Assembly: GCA_035632055.1 (NCBI GenBank)
Contig: DASQHO010000081.1
Span: 21,548-85,547, forward strand
Direction: 5' to 3'
Origin: REEB95 sp035632055
Lineage (GTDB): Bacteria > Pseudomonadota > Alphaproteobacteria > ATCC43930 > CGMCC-115725
Length of the DNA stretch: 64,000 nt
The stretch's first letter is position 1, and each line of letters starts with the position of its first letter. The position numbers and the translations under genes were made by a program. Of the stretch, positions 43,292-53,916 are shown piece after piece. A model generated the notes under the pieces. The model was not told the DNA's origin. It was given only the letters and a program-made list of their open reading frames with translations, and made no database searches.

Positions 43292-44055
43292 GCCTCCGCG
43301 CCGACATAAGCGGCGATGACGCGCTTGTCCTGTTGGATCTCGCGCGGCGATCCGGATGCCACGATCGAGCCGGCATCGAGGACGACAACCTGATCGGCAA
43401 CGCCCATTACCAGCGACATATTGTGTTCGACGACGATGACCGTGACGCCGCTGTCGCGCACCGCGCGCAGCAGCTCCGCCAAATCCGCGGTCTCGGCGTC
43501 GTTGAGGCCCGCCGCCGGCTCATCGAGCAGCAGCAATCGCGGCTCCGCCATCAACGCGCGCACGACCTCAAGCATCTTTTGTGCGCCCATCGGCAAGTCC
43601 GTCGCAGCGGCATCACGAAAAACCGCCAACCCAACGAGGTCGAGCAGCCGGTCGACCTTGGCGGCGAGCACCTGCTCCTCGCGCCGCGCGTTCTTGAGCC
43701 AGAGCATGTGCTTCCAGGTCGGAGCGCCGAGATGCATGTGTGCGCCGGCCAGCGCATTCTCGCGCGTCGTCATGCCCGGAAAGATGCGTGCGGACTGGAA
43801 CGTGCGGATCAGTCCGAGACGTGCGATCTCGCCCGGCGCGCGGCCGCGGATCGAGCGTCCGTGGAACTCGATCGCGCCGCTGTCGGCGGGATAGAGATTG
43901 GTCACCAGATTGAACAGCGTCGTCTTGCCGGCACCATTGGGCCCGATCACGGCCGTAAGGCTGCCATCCGGCACGGTCAGCGACACGTCCGCAATCGCCA
44001 TGACACCGCCGAAGCTCTTGGACAGGCCTTTGATCGTGAGCGCCGCGTCGGTCAT
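43288..44055 (-). CDS. livG: Branched-chain-type ABC transporter ATP-binding protein LivG
   Basis: This 255-residue protein starts at ATG 44055, overlapping the permease gene by 4 nt; the longer upstream reading is shadow sequence. It shows Walker A GPNGAGKTT, the LivG insert with NARREEQV, Walker B LLLLDEPAAGLN and H-loop VVEHNMSLVMG. The ABC signature is DLPMGAQKML, divergent from the usual LPYGQQRRLE, which may affect activity. It pairs with LivF as the second ATPase of the importer. Confidence 0.86.
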   Translation of the reverse strand: MTDAALTIKGLSKSFGGVMAIADVSLTVPDGSLTAVIGPNGAGKTTLFNLVTNLYPADSGAIEFHGRSIRGRAPGEIARLGLIRTFQSARIFPGMTTRENALAGAHMHLGAPTWKHMLWLKNARREEQVLAAKVDRLLDLVGLAVFRDAAATDLPMGAQKMLEVVRALMAEPRLLLLDEPAAGLNDAETADLAELLRAVRDSGVTVIVVEHNMSLVMGVADQVVVLDAGSIVASGSPREIQQDKRVIAAYVGAEA

Positions 44056-45953
44056 GGCACTGCCTTTTTGGCGCCAGCGGCAGACAACGTACGCCGGCGG
44101 AGCCGACGCGCCAGCTGCACCGTGGCAAAGCCGAACATACCTTCGGGTAGCCACATGAAGCACAACACCAGCAGGAGGCCTTCGGCCAACGTCTTATAGA
44201 GTGCGAACGGCTGGAACACGGTCGGCAACAGCGTCAGCAGCGCGACGCCGAGAACGGAGCCCACCAGCGTACCTTCGCCACCGGCCACCAGCATGGCGAT
44301 CATCTCGAACGAGCGCGGCGTGGCGACCATTTCGGGTGCGAGGAAATGGAAATAAAATGCATAGAGGCTTCCGGACAGGGAGCCGAGCGCGGCGCTGATC
44401 AAGAAGGCCGCGAGCTTGTAACGCACCACATTGACGCCGAGTGCCGCCGCCGCGGTTTGGTCGGTGCGTATCGCGATAAGTGCCCGGCCGAAACCCGAAC
44501 GCATGGCGCCATAGAGCGCAAAGACCAAGACGATCACGATGCCGGCGACCAGGTAATACATCGCGACCGGACTGGCGAACACGATGCTGCCGACACTGAA
44601 TGCCGGAATGCCCGCCAGGCCTGATGGACCGCCGGTCGTGTCGACCATGCCGACGGTCAGGGAATCGATCAGCAAACCGAACGCCAACGTAGCGAGCGCC
44701 AGATAATGTCCGCGCAAACGCAAGGTGACGAACGACAGCGCCCCTGCTGCTGCCACCGACAGTACGATCCCCGCCAAGGTTCCCCACAAGGGCGACACGC
44801 CATAAGTCACCGCCAGGACGGATGCGGTGTAGCCGCCGATCGCCATGAAACCGGCCTGGCCGAGGCTGACCTGGCCGGCATAGCCCATCAGGACATCGAG
44901 ACCGAGCACCGAGATGTAAAGAATGCCGGTGATCACCAGCGAGCTCAGAATGCCGGCGCTCGAGAACAGCAGCGGCAGCACCAGAACCAAGGCGACGGCA
45001 GCAATGCCGAACATCAGCCCGCCCTTGCCCTGAACGCGGACGATCGCGTGATAGATGCGCTGCTCGTCACGCACGTCGGTGCGCCGGACCGTGCCGCTGC
45101 CGAATAGGCCGTTCGGCCGCCATAACAGCACCATCAGCAACAGCGCCAATGCCAATGCATTGGCGAAAAGTGACGAGACATAGCCGGCAGCGAGCTGTTC
45201 GGCGACGCCGAGAAACAAACCGCCGGCAACGGAGCCGAGGAACGAGCCCAATCCGCCGATCGCGACGGCGATGAAGCCGAAATTAGTGAAGAACCCGCCG
45301 GTATCGAATTCGAGCGACGTGATCGGCGCCACGGCGATGCCGCTGATTGCGGCGATCAACACCGCCAGCCCGAAGCTGAGCAACGTCATCCGCGGCACGT
45401 CGATGCCCATCAGGCGTGCCGCAATGCGGTTCTCGGCGCAAGCGCGCAAGGCGGTGCCTAATGTGGTCCGTTGGACCAGGAACCACATGGCGACGACGAT
45501 GGCGATGGTGATGCCCGCGATCCAGAAGCCCTGAGTCGGGACCCGCACGCCCCACAGCACCACCGGCGCTTCGCCCGAAAACGGCGGTAAAGCATAGGGC
45601 TGGCTCGACCAGCCGATCAGCAGAACGCCCTGCAGCAACGTCAGCAGGCCCGCCGTCAGGATCAACATCGAGCTGACCGGCAGCCGCGGCACCGCCGGCA
45701 CGAAACAGAGCGCACCGAGCGCGACGCCGAACGCCGCCGTCGCCAGCGACGCCGCCACCGCGGCAATTGGCGTCGGCCAGCCCCAAGTCACTTGGATCGT
45801 GTACATCACCAGCGCGCCGACCACACAGAACGCGCCTTGCGACAAATTGAGCACGCCGGTGACACGGAACACGAGCGAGAAGCCCAAGGCGATGACGGCA
45901 AAAACCGCGCCTTGCAGCAGCCCGCCAATGACGATCTGAATGGCGAGGTTCAT
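44052..45953 (-). CDS. livHM: Fused LivH-LivM permease
   Basis: This 633-residue protein contains both permease subunits in one chain. The LivH half (~1-290) begins IQIVIGGLLQGAVFAVIALG with NLSQGAFCVVGA and ALRACAENRIAARLMGI. The LivM half (~310-633) has LMGYAGQVSLGQAGFMAIGGY, GHYLALATLAFGLLID and AIRTDQTAAAALGVNV. About 16-18 transmembrane helices are expected. Separate livH and livM genes are the norm, so the fusion is notable. It overlaps livG by 4 nt and lies 30 bp downstream of the binding-protein gene. The transported substrate is probably an organic or aromatic acid, judged from the neighbours. Confidence 0.85.
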   Translation of the reverse strand: MNLAIQIVIGGLLQGAVFAVIALGFSLVFRVTGVLNLSQGAFCVVGALVMYTIQVTWGWPTPIAAVAASLATAAFGVALGALCFVPAVPRLPVSSMLILTAGLLTLLQGVLLIGWSSQPYALPPFSGEAPVVLWGVRVPTQGFWIAGITIAIVVAMWFLVQRTTLGTALRACAENRIAARLMGIDVPRMTLLSFGLAVLIAAISGIAVAPITSLEFDTGGFFTNFGFIAVAIGGLGSFLGSVAGGLFLGVAEQLAAGYVSSLFANALALALLLMVLLWRPNGLFGSGTVRRTDVRDEQRIYHAIVRVQGKGGLMFGIAAVALVLVLPLLFSSAGILSSLVITGILYISVLGLDVLMGYAGQVSLGQAGFMAIGGYTASVLAVTYGVSPLWGTLAGIVLSVAAAGALSFVTLRLRGHYLALATLAFGLLIDSLTVGMVDTTGGPSGLAGIPAFSVGSIVFASPVAMYYLVAGIVIVLVFALYGAMRSGFGRALIAIRTDQTAAAALGVNVVRYKLAAFLISAALGSLSGSLYAFYFHFLAPEMVATPRSFEMIAMLVAGGEGTLVGSVLGVALLTLLPTVFQPFALYKTLAEGLLLVLCFMWLPEGMFGFATVQLARRLRRRTLSAAGAKKAVP

Positions 45954-45983
45954 GCTACGGGCAGCATACCTGCCCCAAACGCG

Positions 45984-47174
45984 CTAAAGCAGCGGAACGC
46001 CCGCCGGTTTGCTGACGACTTCCCAAGTCGCCTTGTCGGACGTCCAGCGCGTCACCACCGAATCGCCGACGTCGAGCCCGCGCTGCGGCGTCTTGGTAAA
46101 GTCGTAGACGCCGTTGACGCCGGCGAAACCGCGAAGCTTCGTCATGTGGTCGCGCAGCTGTTTCGCTGTCGCGTTGGGACCGAGCTGCCGCAGCGAATCG
46201 ACGACGATCCAGGCAGCGTCCCAAGCGAGCTCCGAAGCAATGTCGGGTTTCACGCCAGCGGCCTCGAACGACTTGTAGAAAATCTCGTGCGGCTTGCGCA
46301 GCGCCGGCGCCAACAAATCCGGATCGCTGACCACCCATTGCGCGGCCGGAATGTAGAGCTGCTTCGGCAGGAAATCTTTGTACTGCGTCATCTGCGCATA
46401 GGTCATGTTGCCGTCGGTGGTCGCGACCGGAATATCCAGTCCTTCCTGCTGGATGCCGCGGAAGATCGTGGCGATCGGCGAACCGGTTGTCCACGCCACC
46501 ATTGCTTGCGCGCCCGACGCCTTGATGTGCGCAATTTGCGCCGTCACGCTCAAATCGGTCGTGTTGAAGTGCTCGGTGTCGACGACCTGCACGTCCTTGA
46601 AATCGGCGTTGGCGAGAACCGATTTAATGCCGTTCTCGGCATCCTGGCCGGTGGCGTCGGAGCTGAACATGAGCGCGAGTTTCTTCCAGCCTCTGAGCCG
46701 ATAATACCGCAGCAGCGAGTGTGCCAGATCGAGCGTCGAGACACTTGCAGTGAAGACGTAGCTGCCGGCTTCGGGATGAACACCGGGCGAAAAGCAGTAA
46801 TTGACCGGCCCATCCGCCATCAGCGGCCCCATGGCACGGCAGATGGCGACCAACGACGAACCCAGCAAGACCGCGGGCTTTTTCGCGATCACGGTGTTCG
46901 CCAGTTGCACTCCGGTTTGCGGACTGGTGCCGTCATCCTGAATGACGAACTTCACCGGCTGGCCGTGAAGGCCGCCGCTGGCGTTCATCGCCTTTTCGGC
47001 GAGCTGCAGCGAGGTTTCCTCGCCCTTGCCAAGAAACGCCGCCGGTCCCGTCAGCGGCAGGATGACGTTGATCTCGTAGGGCTCGGCGGCGCGCACCGGC
47101 GTCGCAACGAGCATCGCGGCCACCGCCACTGCGCCGGCGCCAATGCCCATAAGGAACCCGGATTGTCGTGTCAC
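45984..47174 (-). CDS. LivK-like periplasmic substrate-binding protein
   Basis: This 396-residue protein has an N-terminal signal peptide with hydrophobic core FLMGIGAGAVAVAAMLVA and cleavage after VRA (AEPYEIN follows). It then shows NVILPLTGPAAFLGKG and family features of type I periplasmic binding proteins (LGSSLVAICRAMGP, WKKLALMFSSDA). It lies upstream of the fused permease, completing the importer. Ligand is unknown; the neighbouring catabolic genes suggest an aromatic-derived acid rather than an amino acid. Confidence 0.85.
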   Translation of the reverse strand: MTRQSGFLMGIGAGAVAVAAMLVATPVRAAEPYEINVILPLTGPAAFLGKGEETSLQLAEKAMNASGGLHGQPVKFVIQDDGTSPQTGVQLANTVIAKKPAVLLGSSLVAICRAMGPLMADGPVNYCFSPGVHPEAGSYVFTASVSTLDLAHSLLRYYRLRGWKKLALMFSSDATGQDAENGIKSVLANADFKDVQVVDTEHFNTTDLSVTAQIAHIKASGAQAMVAWTTGSPIATIFRGIQQEGLDIPVATTDGNMTYAQMTQYKDFLPKQLYIPAAQWVVSDPDLLAPALRKPHEIFYKSFEAAGVKPDIASELAWDAAWIVVDSLRQLGPNATAKQLRDHMTKLRGFAGVNGVYDFTKTPQRGLDVGDSVVTRWTSDKATWEVVSKPAGVPLL

Positions 47175-47265
47175 GGCGCCCCTCCCCTCGATTTTTTATT
47201 CGTGCAAGATTATTGAATTAGTTCGAATGCGAAGCAAGCGGCAAAACCGCTGCGAATTCCATCGG

Positions 47266-48030
47266 TTAGCCGGCGATCATGGCGCCGCCGTCGACGACGA
47301 TGCATTGACCGGTGATGAACCGGCCGGCGTCGGAAGCGAGGAGAATTACGGCGCCGGCAACATCGATCGGCTCGCCGACGCGACCAAGCGGCGTGGTTGC
47401 CAAGCGGCGCGCGAGCACCTCTTTGTTCTCGATCAGCGCGCGCGAAAAATCGGTGCGGATCAGGCCCGGCGCGACAGAGTTGATGCGGATATTGTGCGGA
47501 CTCCATTCGCCGGCCAGGCTGCGTGCGGTCTGCATGATCGCCGCCTTGGAAATGGCGTAGGCGCCAAGATTGCGCGAGCCGCGAAAACCGCCGATGCTGG
47601 CCATGAAGACGATGGCGCCGTCCCTGCGCGCCGCCATTTCGGGCAGCACCAAGGCGCACAGCCAAAGCTGGCTGCGGACGTTGACCGCCATCGTCTTGTC
47701 GAATGCCTCATCTCTGACTTCGGCCAAGGGACCGTAAGCCGGATTGGTCGCCGCGTTCAGCACCAGGATATCAATCCGGCCGAAGGCGGCGTGCGCTTTA
47801 GCCACCAGTGTCTCGACCTGGGACTTGTCGCCGATGTGGCAAGCGATCCCGACAACGTCGCCGCCGGCCTGACGGATTTCGGCAGCAACCGTGTCGCAGA
47901 CGTCTTGCTTGCGCCCCGAGACGACGACGCGAGCGCCGGCGCGTGCCATTTCTTCCGCGATCGCACGGCCAATACCGCGGGTGCTGCCGGTTACGACGGC
48001 AACCTTACCCGTCAGGTCGAAAAGCCCCAT
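47266..48030 (-). CDS. SDR-family oxidoreductase
   Basis: This 254-residue classical SDR has TGSTRGIGRAIAEEM, NAATNPAYGP, the catalytic Ser/Tyr/Lys set with FMASIGGF and YAISKAA, and a C-terminal FITGQCIVVDGGAM. It is 91 bp downstream of the binding-protein start region and divergent from maiA. Substrate not deducible; it probably belongs to the same catabolic block. Confidence 0.83.
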   Translation of the reverse strand: MGLFDLTGKVAVVTGSTRGIGRAIAEEMARAGARVVVSGRKQDVCDTVAAEIRQAGGDVVGIACHIGDKSQVETLVAKAHAAFGRIDILVLNAATNPAYGPLAEVRDEAFDKTMAVNVRSQLWLCALVLPEMAARRDGAIVFMASIGGFRGSRNLGAYAISKAAIMQTARSLAGEWSPHNIRINSVAPGLIRTDFSRALIENKEVLARRLATTPLGRVGEPIDVAGAVILLASDAGRFITGQCIVVDGGAMIAG

Positions 48031-48127
48031 GCGAGCCTCCGCGGTTCACAATGCCGCGATGCTACACACGCAGCCGGTTGCGGGAAACTGCCGCGGCGTG
48101 CGAGCCTCGCAGCCGGGAGGAACCGCT

Positions 48128-48781
48128 ATGACAATGAAGCTGTTCACCTACTATCGCTCGCAAGCGAGCTTTCGTGTCCGCATCGCCCTCAATATCAAGG
48201 GCCTCAAGCGCGAGGATACGTTCCTGCATCTCGAGCACGGCGACCAACATGCAGCCGGCTATAAGAGACTTAATCCGCAAGCCGTTGTGCCGACCTTGTT
48301 CGACGGCGATCGCAAATTATTCCAATCGATGGCGATCCTCGAATATCTCGAGGAGACCCATCCCAATCCGCCGTTGCTACCGCGGGATCCGTCGGCGCGC
48401 GCGTGGGTACGGGGCCTCGCCCTTATCAACGTGGCAGATTCCCATCCGCTGATCGTGCCGCGGGTGCGCAACTATCTCACGGGCACGCTCAAGATTTCCG
48501 AAGACCAGAAACTGGCATGGATCCAGCACTGGCTCACGCTCGGGCTTGAGGCGATGGAAATCCTGCTTGCCGAACACACCGAAAGTGGCCGGTTCTGCCA
48601 CGGCGACACGCCGACGCTGGCCGATATCTGCCTTGTGACCCAGGTGTTTCCGGCACGCATGTTCAAGGTCAAGCTCGAGCCTTATCGGCGCGCGGTACGC
48701 ATCTACGATTCCTGTATGGCGATGCCGGCCTTTGCCGAGGCCGCGCCGCCGAAGCAGCCAGACGCCGAAAAAGCCGCATAA
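48128..48781 (+). CDS. maiA: Maleylacetoacetate isomerase (zeta-class GST)
   Basis: This 217-residue protein begins MTMKLFTYYRSQASFRVRIALN, with the zeta-class SSxxxR-like motif (here SQASFRVR), NPQAVVPTLFDG, and FCHGDTPTLADICLV in the C-terminal domain. GGGAGG lies 7 nt before the ATG. It isomerises maleylacetoacetate to fumarylacetoacetate with glutathione in tyrosine or homogentisate breakdown. The catalytic Ser position reads SQAS rather than the canonical SSAS. No hmgA or fahA is visible here, so it may also act as a related GSH isomerase. Confidence 0.78.
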   Translation: MTMKLFTYYRSQASFRVRIALNIKGLKREDTFLHLEHGDQHAAGYKRLNPQAVVPTLFDGDRKLFQSMAILEYLEETHPNPPLLPRDPSARAWVRGLALINVADSHPLIVPRVRNYLTGTLKISEDQKLAWIQHWLTLGLEAMEILLAEHTESGRFCHGDTPTLADICLVTQVFPARMFKVKLEPYRRAVRIYDSCMAMPAFAEAAPPKQPDAEKAA

Positions 48782-48870
48782 AATGCGGCGCCGTCCGGCC
48801 ACTGCCGCATGACACACATGCTTCGGCGAGCCTCCTGCCGCGCTCAAGCGCGTGGTAGATAGCGGCTTCC

Positions 48871-50112
48871 ATGGTGCAGCTCACCGATACCGCCGCGCGG
48901 CTGACGCGATCGCGCGATGCGAAGATCATCGGCCTCGTCAGCGGCGCGCATTTTGTCAGCCACGTCTACATGCTGGTGTTGCCACCGCTGTTCGCACTCG
49001 TACGCGCGGAATATGGAGTGAGCTACGCCGAGCTCGGCATCGCCATCGCCGCCTTCAACGTCGTCTCGCTGGTGTTCCAGCCGCCGGCCGGATTTCTCGC
49101 TGACCGGTTCGGCGCGCGCCGGTTGCTGATCGGCGGACTGATGTTGAGCGGTGTCGGCGTCATCGTCGCCGGCTCGATAACTTCCTATTGGGCGCTGGTC
49201 GGCGGCATGGCGCTGATGGGCTTGGCCAACACCACCTACCATCCTGCCGACTACTCGATCCTGTCGCATTCGATTCCGGGCCGACGTATCGGCCAGGCGT
49301 TCTCGATCCACACGTTCTTCGGCACGTTCGGCACCGCGATCGCGCCGATCACGATGCTCTTCCTGGCCAAACTGTGGGGATGGCACGGCGCCTTCATCGG
49401 CGCCTCGGTCTTCGGCTTCGGTATGGCGCTGATCCTGTGGCTTGGCGGCGACGTATTGCCTGAACCTATCGCTGCGCCGCGCCAAGCTGCGCCGCCTGTC
49501 GGCGTGGACCATAAAACCGGCTGGCGCCTGCTGTTCTCGCCGCCGATCATTCGCAACGTCGCGTTCTTCGTTATTCTGTCGATGGCAACCGGCGGCATCA
49601 GCGGATTCTCGATCGTGGCGCTGGGTGCGCTTTACGGCACGCCGATCGCGACGGCGAACTTCGTGCTATCGGCCTATTTGCTGTGCAACGCCATTGGTGT
49701 TCTGGCTGGTGGCTATGTCGCGACGCGCGCCCGCCGCCATGAATTTGTTGCCGGCGCCGGTTTCATCGGCAGCGGCGCGCTGATCCTGCTCGTCGGCCTG
49801 ATCGACATGGGTGCCGGTATTCTGGTTTTGGTGATGGCGCTCAGTGGCTTCCTCAATGGCGTCATCCAGCCGTCGCGCGACATGATCGTGCGCGCGGCGA
49901 CGCCGCCGGGCTCGTTTGGCAAGGTCTTCGGCTTCGTTTCGACCGGCTTCAATTTCGCCGGCATCGCCGCGCCGCTGCTGTTCGGCTGGTTGATGGACCA
50001 GGCGCATCCGCGCAGCATTTTCATCGTGGTCGCCGGCCTGACCCTGCTGTCGCTTCCGCTGTTGACGGGCAAACCGGCACGCGGGCCCGAAGCGCCGGCA
50101 GCGGCGGATTAG
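48871..50112 (+). CDS. MFS transporter
   Basis: This 413-residue integral membrane protein has about twelve transmembrane helices and the MFS loop 2-3 motif GFLADRFGARRLLIG. The first residues before TM1 are short (MVQLTDTAARLTRSRDAK). It shows similarity to the fosmidomycin-resistance/arabinose-type MFS group by general pattern. It follows maiA by 89 bp. Substrate and direction are unknown. Confidence 0.82.
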   Translation: MVQLTDTAARLTRSRDAKIIGLVSGAHFVSHVYMLVLPPLFALVRAEYGVSYAELGIAIAAFNVVSLVFQPPAGFLADRFGARRLLIGGLMLSGVGVIVAGSITSYWALVGGMALMGLANTTYHPADYSILSHSIPGRRIGQAFSIHTFFGTFGTAIAPITMLFLAKLWGWHGAFIGASVFGFGMALILWLGGDVLPEPIAAPRQAAPPVGVDHKTGWRLLFSPPIIRNVAFFVILSMATGGISGFSIVALGALYGTPIATANFVLSAYLLCNAIGVLAGGYVATRARRHEFVAGAGFIGSGALILLVGLIDMGAGILVLVMALSGFLNGVIQPSRDMIVRAATPPGSFGKVFGFVSTGFNFAGIAAPLLFGWLMDQAHPRSIFIVVAGLTLLSLPLLTGKPARGPEAPAAAD

Positions 50113-50162
50113 CGGGCACGCCAAATTCAGCTGCGTGACCGCGAACGACGTGTTCCTAACGT

Positions 50163-51020
50163 CTACGGCGTTAACGCGGCGAACGTAACCGGGCGGACAT
50201 CAGCCTGTCGGAGGATTGCAACGACCGCGGTGTCGACGAGCGCTTCGAATTCGCCGCGGCAGGCATAATTCTGCGGCCAGGAGCCAGGCCCGCTCCACCG
50301 GTCGACCGCGGCGTGCACATAGAGTTCCGACACGCCCTCCGGCAGATTGGAAAGATAGCGGGCGACACGCTCGCTCCGCATGTCGCCGGTATCGCTCAAG
50401 CCAAGGACACGATCGTTGAAGCGGATGCCGGCGCGATCGAGCCGCCGACGCAGCGATTTCGCCCAAGGCGCCTGGCTAGCCCAGGCGAGCCCGCGCCTGG
50501 CCAGGCGGTCGCCGGTGGCCCGCCAACTTTCAATTGGCTGCTCAATCGGCACACGCACGGCCCTGATGCCGTATTCCGGCGCGAGGCGAACCAGCGTCGC
50601 GGCGATGGTTGGATGAACGTGAAAATGATGATGCGAATTGACGTGATCGAGTGCGAGACCGGTCTTGTGAAACAGTTCGAGCTGGGCGCGGATCTCGCGT
50701 TCGAGCTGCGTGCGCGCGCGAGGCCGACAAAAGATGTTGATTCCGGCCATCGTTACGTTCGTCGGAAATCGGCCATCGGGTCCGACAAGATCGGGAATTT
50801 GCTCGGGCGGCAGCGCCGGCTGGCCATCGACCAGCACCAGATGAAGTCCGACGCCGAGCCGCGGCAGACGCCTAGCGCGAGCAACGGCATCGGTAGCTGC
50901 CGGTGCCGTGACCATGAGGCTTGCCGCCGACAGAATACCGTGGCGGTGCGCTTCCTCCACGGCCTCGTTCACCGCAGGCGCCAAACCAAAATCATCGGCG
51001 GTCACAATCAACTGTTTCAC
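50163..51020 (-). CDS. YdjC/ChbG-family deacetylase (HpnK-like)
   Basis: This ~285-residue protein starts at GTG 51020 (KQLIVTADDFGLAPAVNEAVEEAH); a GTG 14 codons upstream is the alternative. The metal-binding residues are visible: Asp in TADDFG, His in GVGLHLVL and His in NSHHHFHVHP. Family members deacetylate chitooligosaccharides, and the HpnK relatives are found in hopanoid gene clusters. No hopanoid genes are nearby, so the substrate is uncertain. Confidence 0.77.
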   Translation of the reverse strand: MKQLIVTADDFGLAPAVNEAVEEAHRHGILSAASLMVTAPAATDAVARARRLPRLGVGLHLVLVDGQPALPPEQIPDLVGPDGRFPTNVTMAGINIFCRPRARTQLEREIRAQLELFHKTGLALDHVNSHHHFHVHPTIAATLVRLAPEYGIRAVRVPIEQPIESWRATGDRLARRGLAWASQAPWAKSLRRRLDRAGIRFNDRVLGLSDTGDMRSERVARYLSNLPEGVSELYVHAAVDRWSGPGSWPQNYACRGEFEALVDTAVVAILRQADVRPVTFAALTP

Positions 51021-51179
51021 GAGTTCGCCATGGTCATCGGGATACCTGTTGGCCAGCGACACCGATCCGTCGCCTGCACATTAGGACCCTGCCGTCACAC
51101 GGCGGACGCGCCGTGGCTGGCGAAGGTTCCCCAGCGGCAGCCATGAGTCAATCGTCCTATCGTTTGCTGTGTGCGCCCA

Positions 51180-51608
51180 TTACTCGCCGGTCAAATGGAG
51201 GACGATCTCACGCCGATGCGCTTGCCGCCGGTGCTCGAGCACGTAAATCCCCTGCCAGGTACCGAGCAGCATCCGACCATGCGCGACGGGTATGGAGAGC
51301 TGAACCGGCAGCAAAGCGGCGCGCGCATGGGCCGGCATGTCATCCGCGCCCTCGTCGTCGTGCCGCCAGCGCGCGGGATCCTCGGGAGCCAGCCCGGCGA
51401 GGAAATCCGCCAAATCGGCGCGAACCTCGGGGGCGGCGTTTTCCTGAATCAGCAGCGAAGCCGAGCTATGCCGAATGAACAGCGTCAGTAAACCGGTACC
51501 GATTCCCTGTTCAGCGACCCATGCCGCCGCTTGCGCCGTCAGCTCGTAAAACCCCTGGCCCGCGGTCGTGATTTCGAGCCGTCCTTGCACCACTCTGATA
51601 TTGGCCAT
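51180..51608 (-). CDS. yjbQ: YjbQ/UPF0047 family protein
   Basis: This 142-residue protein shows the conserved HSSASLLIQENA and WQGIYVLEHR segments of the YjbQ family, with GLLTLFIRHSSAS before it. Some members have secondary thiamine-phosphate synthase activity. Start ATG 51608 is chosen to match family length; a GTG 7 codons upstream is less likely. It is divergent from rpmG, with a sigma70-like rpmG promoter between them. Confidence 0.8.
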   Translation of the reverse strand: MANIRVVQGRLEITTAGQGFYELTAQAAAWVAEQGIGTGLLTLFIRHSSASLLIQENAAPEVRADLADFLAGLAPEDPARWRHDDEGADDMPAHARAALLPVQLSIPVAHGRMLLGTWQGIYVLEHRRQAHRREIVLHLTGE

Positions 51609-51637
51609 TTTCCTGCCATTCCGACGCACCAGCCGGC

Positions 51638-51666
51638 TTGAAATGGGGCCCCGGCGGCGCTATGGT
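51638..51666 (+). promoter_or_regulatory. Predicted sigma70 promoter of rpmG
   Basis: TTGAAA (51638-51643), a 17-bp spacer and TATGGT (51661-51666), about 35 bp before the rpmG ATG. The spacing is optimal and both hexamers match the consensus well. No other promoter candidate in the 93-bp gap looks better. Confidence 0.55.
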
Positions 51667-51701
51667 CCGGCCCTTCATCCATTCTTTCGCGGATCGACGC
51701 C

Positions 51702-51872
51702 ATGGCCAAGGGCGGCTCAATTATCGTTAAGCTCGTCAGCAGCGCGGACACCGGGTTCTTTTATGTCACGCACAAGAACCCGCGCGGCATCAAGACCGAG
51801 AAGCTCGCGCTCAAGAAGTACGACCCGATCGCGAAAAAGCACGTCGTCTTCAAGGAATCGAAGATCAAATAG
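51702..51872 (+). CDS. rpmG: 50S ribosomal protein L33
   Basis: A 56-residue protein, too short for standard ORF cut-offs, reads MAKGGSIIVKLVSSADTGFF and then YVTHKNPRGIKTEKL up to KHVVFKESKIK. This is the alphaproteobacterial L33 pattern. It has no cysteine, so it is the zinc-independent (C-minus) type. A rho-independent terminator follows the stop, and a clear promoter precedes it, so it is a single-gene unit. Confidence 0.93.
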   Translation: MAKGGSIIVKLVSSADTGFFYVTHKNPRGIKTEKLALKKYDPIAKKHVVFKESKIK

Positions 51873-51894
51873 GCTGGCGGTTTTCGCGCCAATG

Positions 51895-51924
51895 AAAAAA
51901 GCCGCATCCCCGGATGCGGCTTTT
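51895..51924. terminator. Bidirectional rho-independent terminator (rpmG / pleD)
   Basis: Six A's (51895-51900), a GCCGCATCC / GGATGCGGC stem with a tight C-rich loop (51901-51920) and TTTT (51921-51924). The A- and T-runs on both sides allow it to stop rpmG on the plus strand and the convergent pleD on the minus strand. Confidence 0.85.
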
Positions 51925-51952
51925 CGTTATCGAGCGTTCGGGCCGATTGTCG

Positions 51953-53347
<1,395 letters not shown>

Positions 53348-53357
53348 GCCGAGTTAC

Positions 53358-53726
53358 TCAATTCAGGAAACGGGCGACAGTCTGGAGGAAATTGGCGACC
53401 GAGATCGGTTTGGCGATGTACGCCTCGCATCCGCCTTCGCGGATCTTCTCTTCGTCGCCCTTCATTGCGAAGGCGGTCACCGCGATCACCGGGATGGCGC
53501 GCAGTTCTTCGTCTTCCTTGATCCATTTGGTGACCTCGAGGCCGGACACCTCGGGCAACTGGATATCCATCAATATCAGGTCCGGATGGTGCTGGCGCGC
53601 CAGCTTCAGCGCCTCCATGCCATCCTTGGTTTGCAGAATGTCATAGCCGTGCGCTTCCAGCAGATCGTGGAAGAGCTTCATATTGAGGTCGTTGTCTTCG
53701 ACGATGAGGACCCGCTTGCTGCCCAT
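53358..53726 (-). CDS. divK: Single-domain response regulator DivK
   Basis: A 122-residue CheY-like receiver, with phosphoacceptor Asp54 in ILMDIQLPEVSG and acidic pair EDN near the N-terminus. The ATG at 53726 has AGGA 8 nt upstream, and the protein begins MGSKRVLIVEDNDLNMKLF. DivK controls cell-cycle kinases in alphaproteobacteria. The pleD start lies 10 bp after its stop, and the pair matches the classic divK-pleD operon. Confidence 0.92.
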   Translation of the reverse strand: MGSKRVLIVEDNDLNMKLFHDLLEAHGYDILQTKDGMEALKLARQHHPDLILMDIQLPEVSGLEVTKWIKEDEELRAIPVIAVTAFAMKGDEEKIREGGCEAYIAKPISVANFLQTVARFLN

Positions 53727-53916
53727 ATTGATGTTCCTGTCCACGCTCGCTGCGCGTTCCAAAGCCCGGCAGATCCGTATCCTAGGGATAAGTGGTTAAA
53801 AGATTATACGGGCGGGATCGGGAGTTCCCGCCCTATCGCCGGTTGCCGCATGTCGCCCAAACGCTTCATACGTTCACAGACATTAATATTTGGTAACTAT
53901 TCCGGTACGCTGCGAT

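Noticed and set aside
45792..47216. A 474-residue plus-strand open frame over the liv genes
   Set aside because: Antisense to a signal-peptide-bearing binding protein with clear family motifs; no recognisable domain in the antisense translation.
53883..53897. TTAA-N7-TAAC, a near match to the CtrA box, upstream of divK
   Set aside because: The second half-site lacks a base, the GC-poor stretch favours such matches, and the position is about 160 bp from the divK start.
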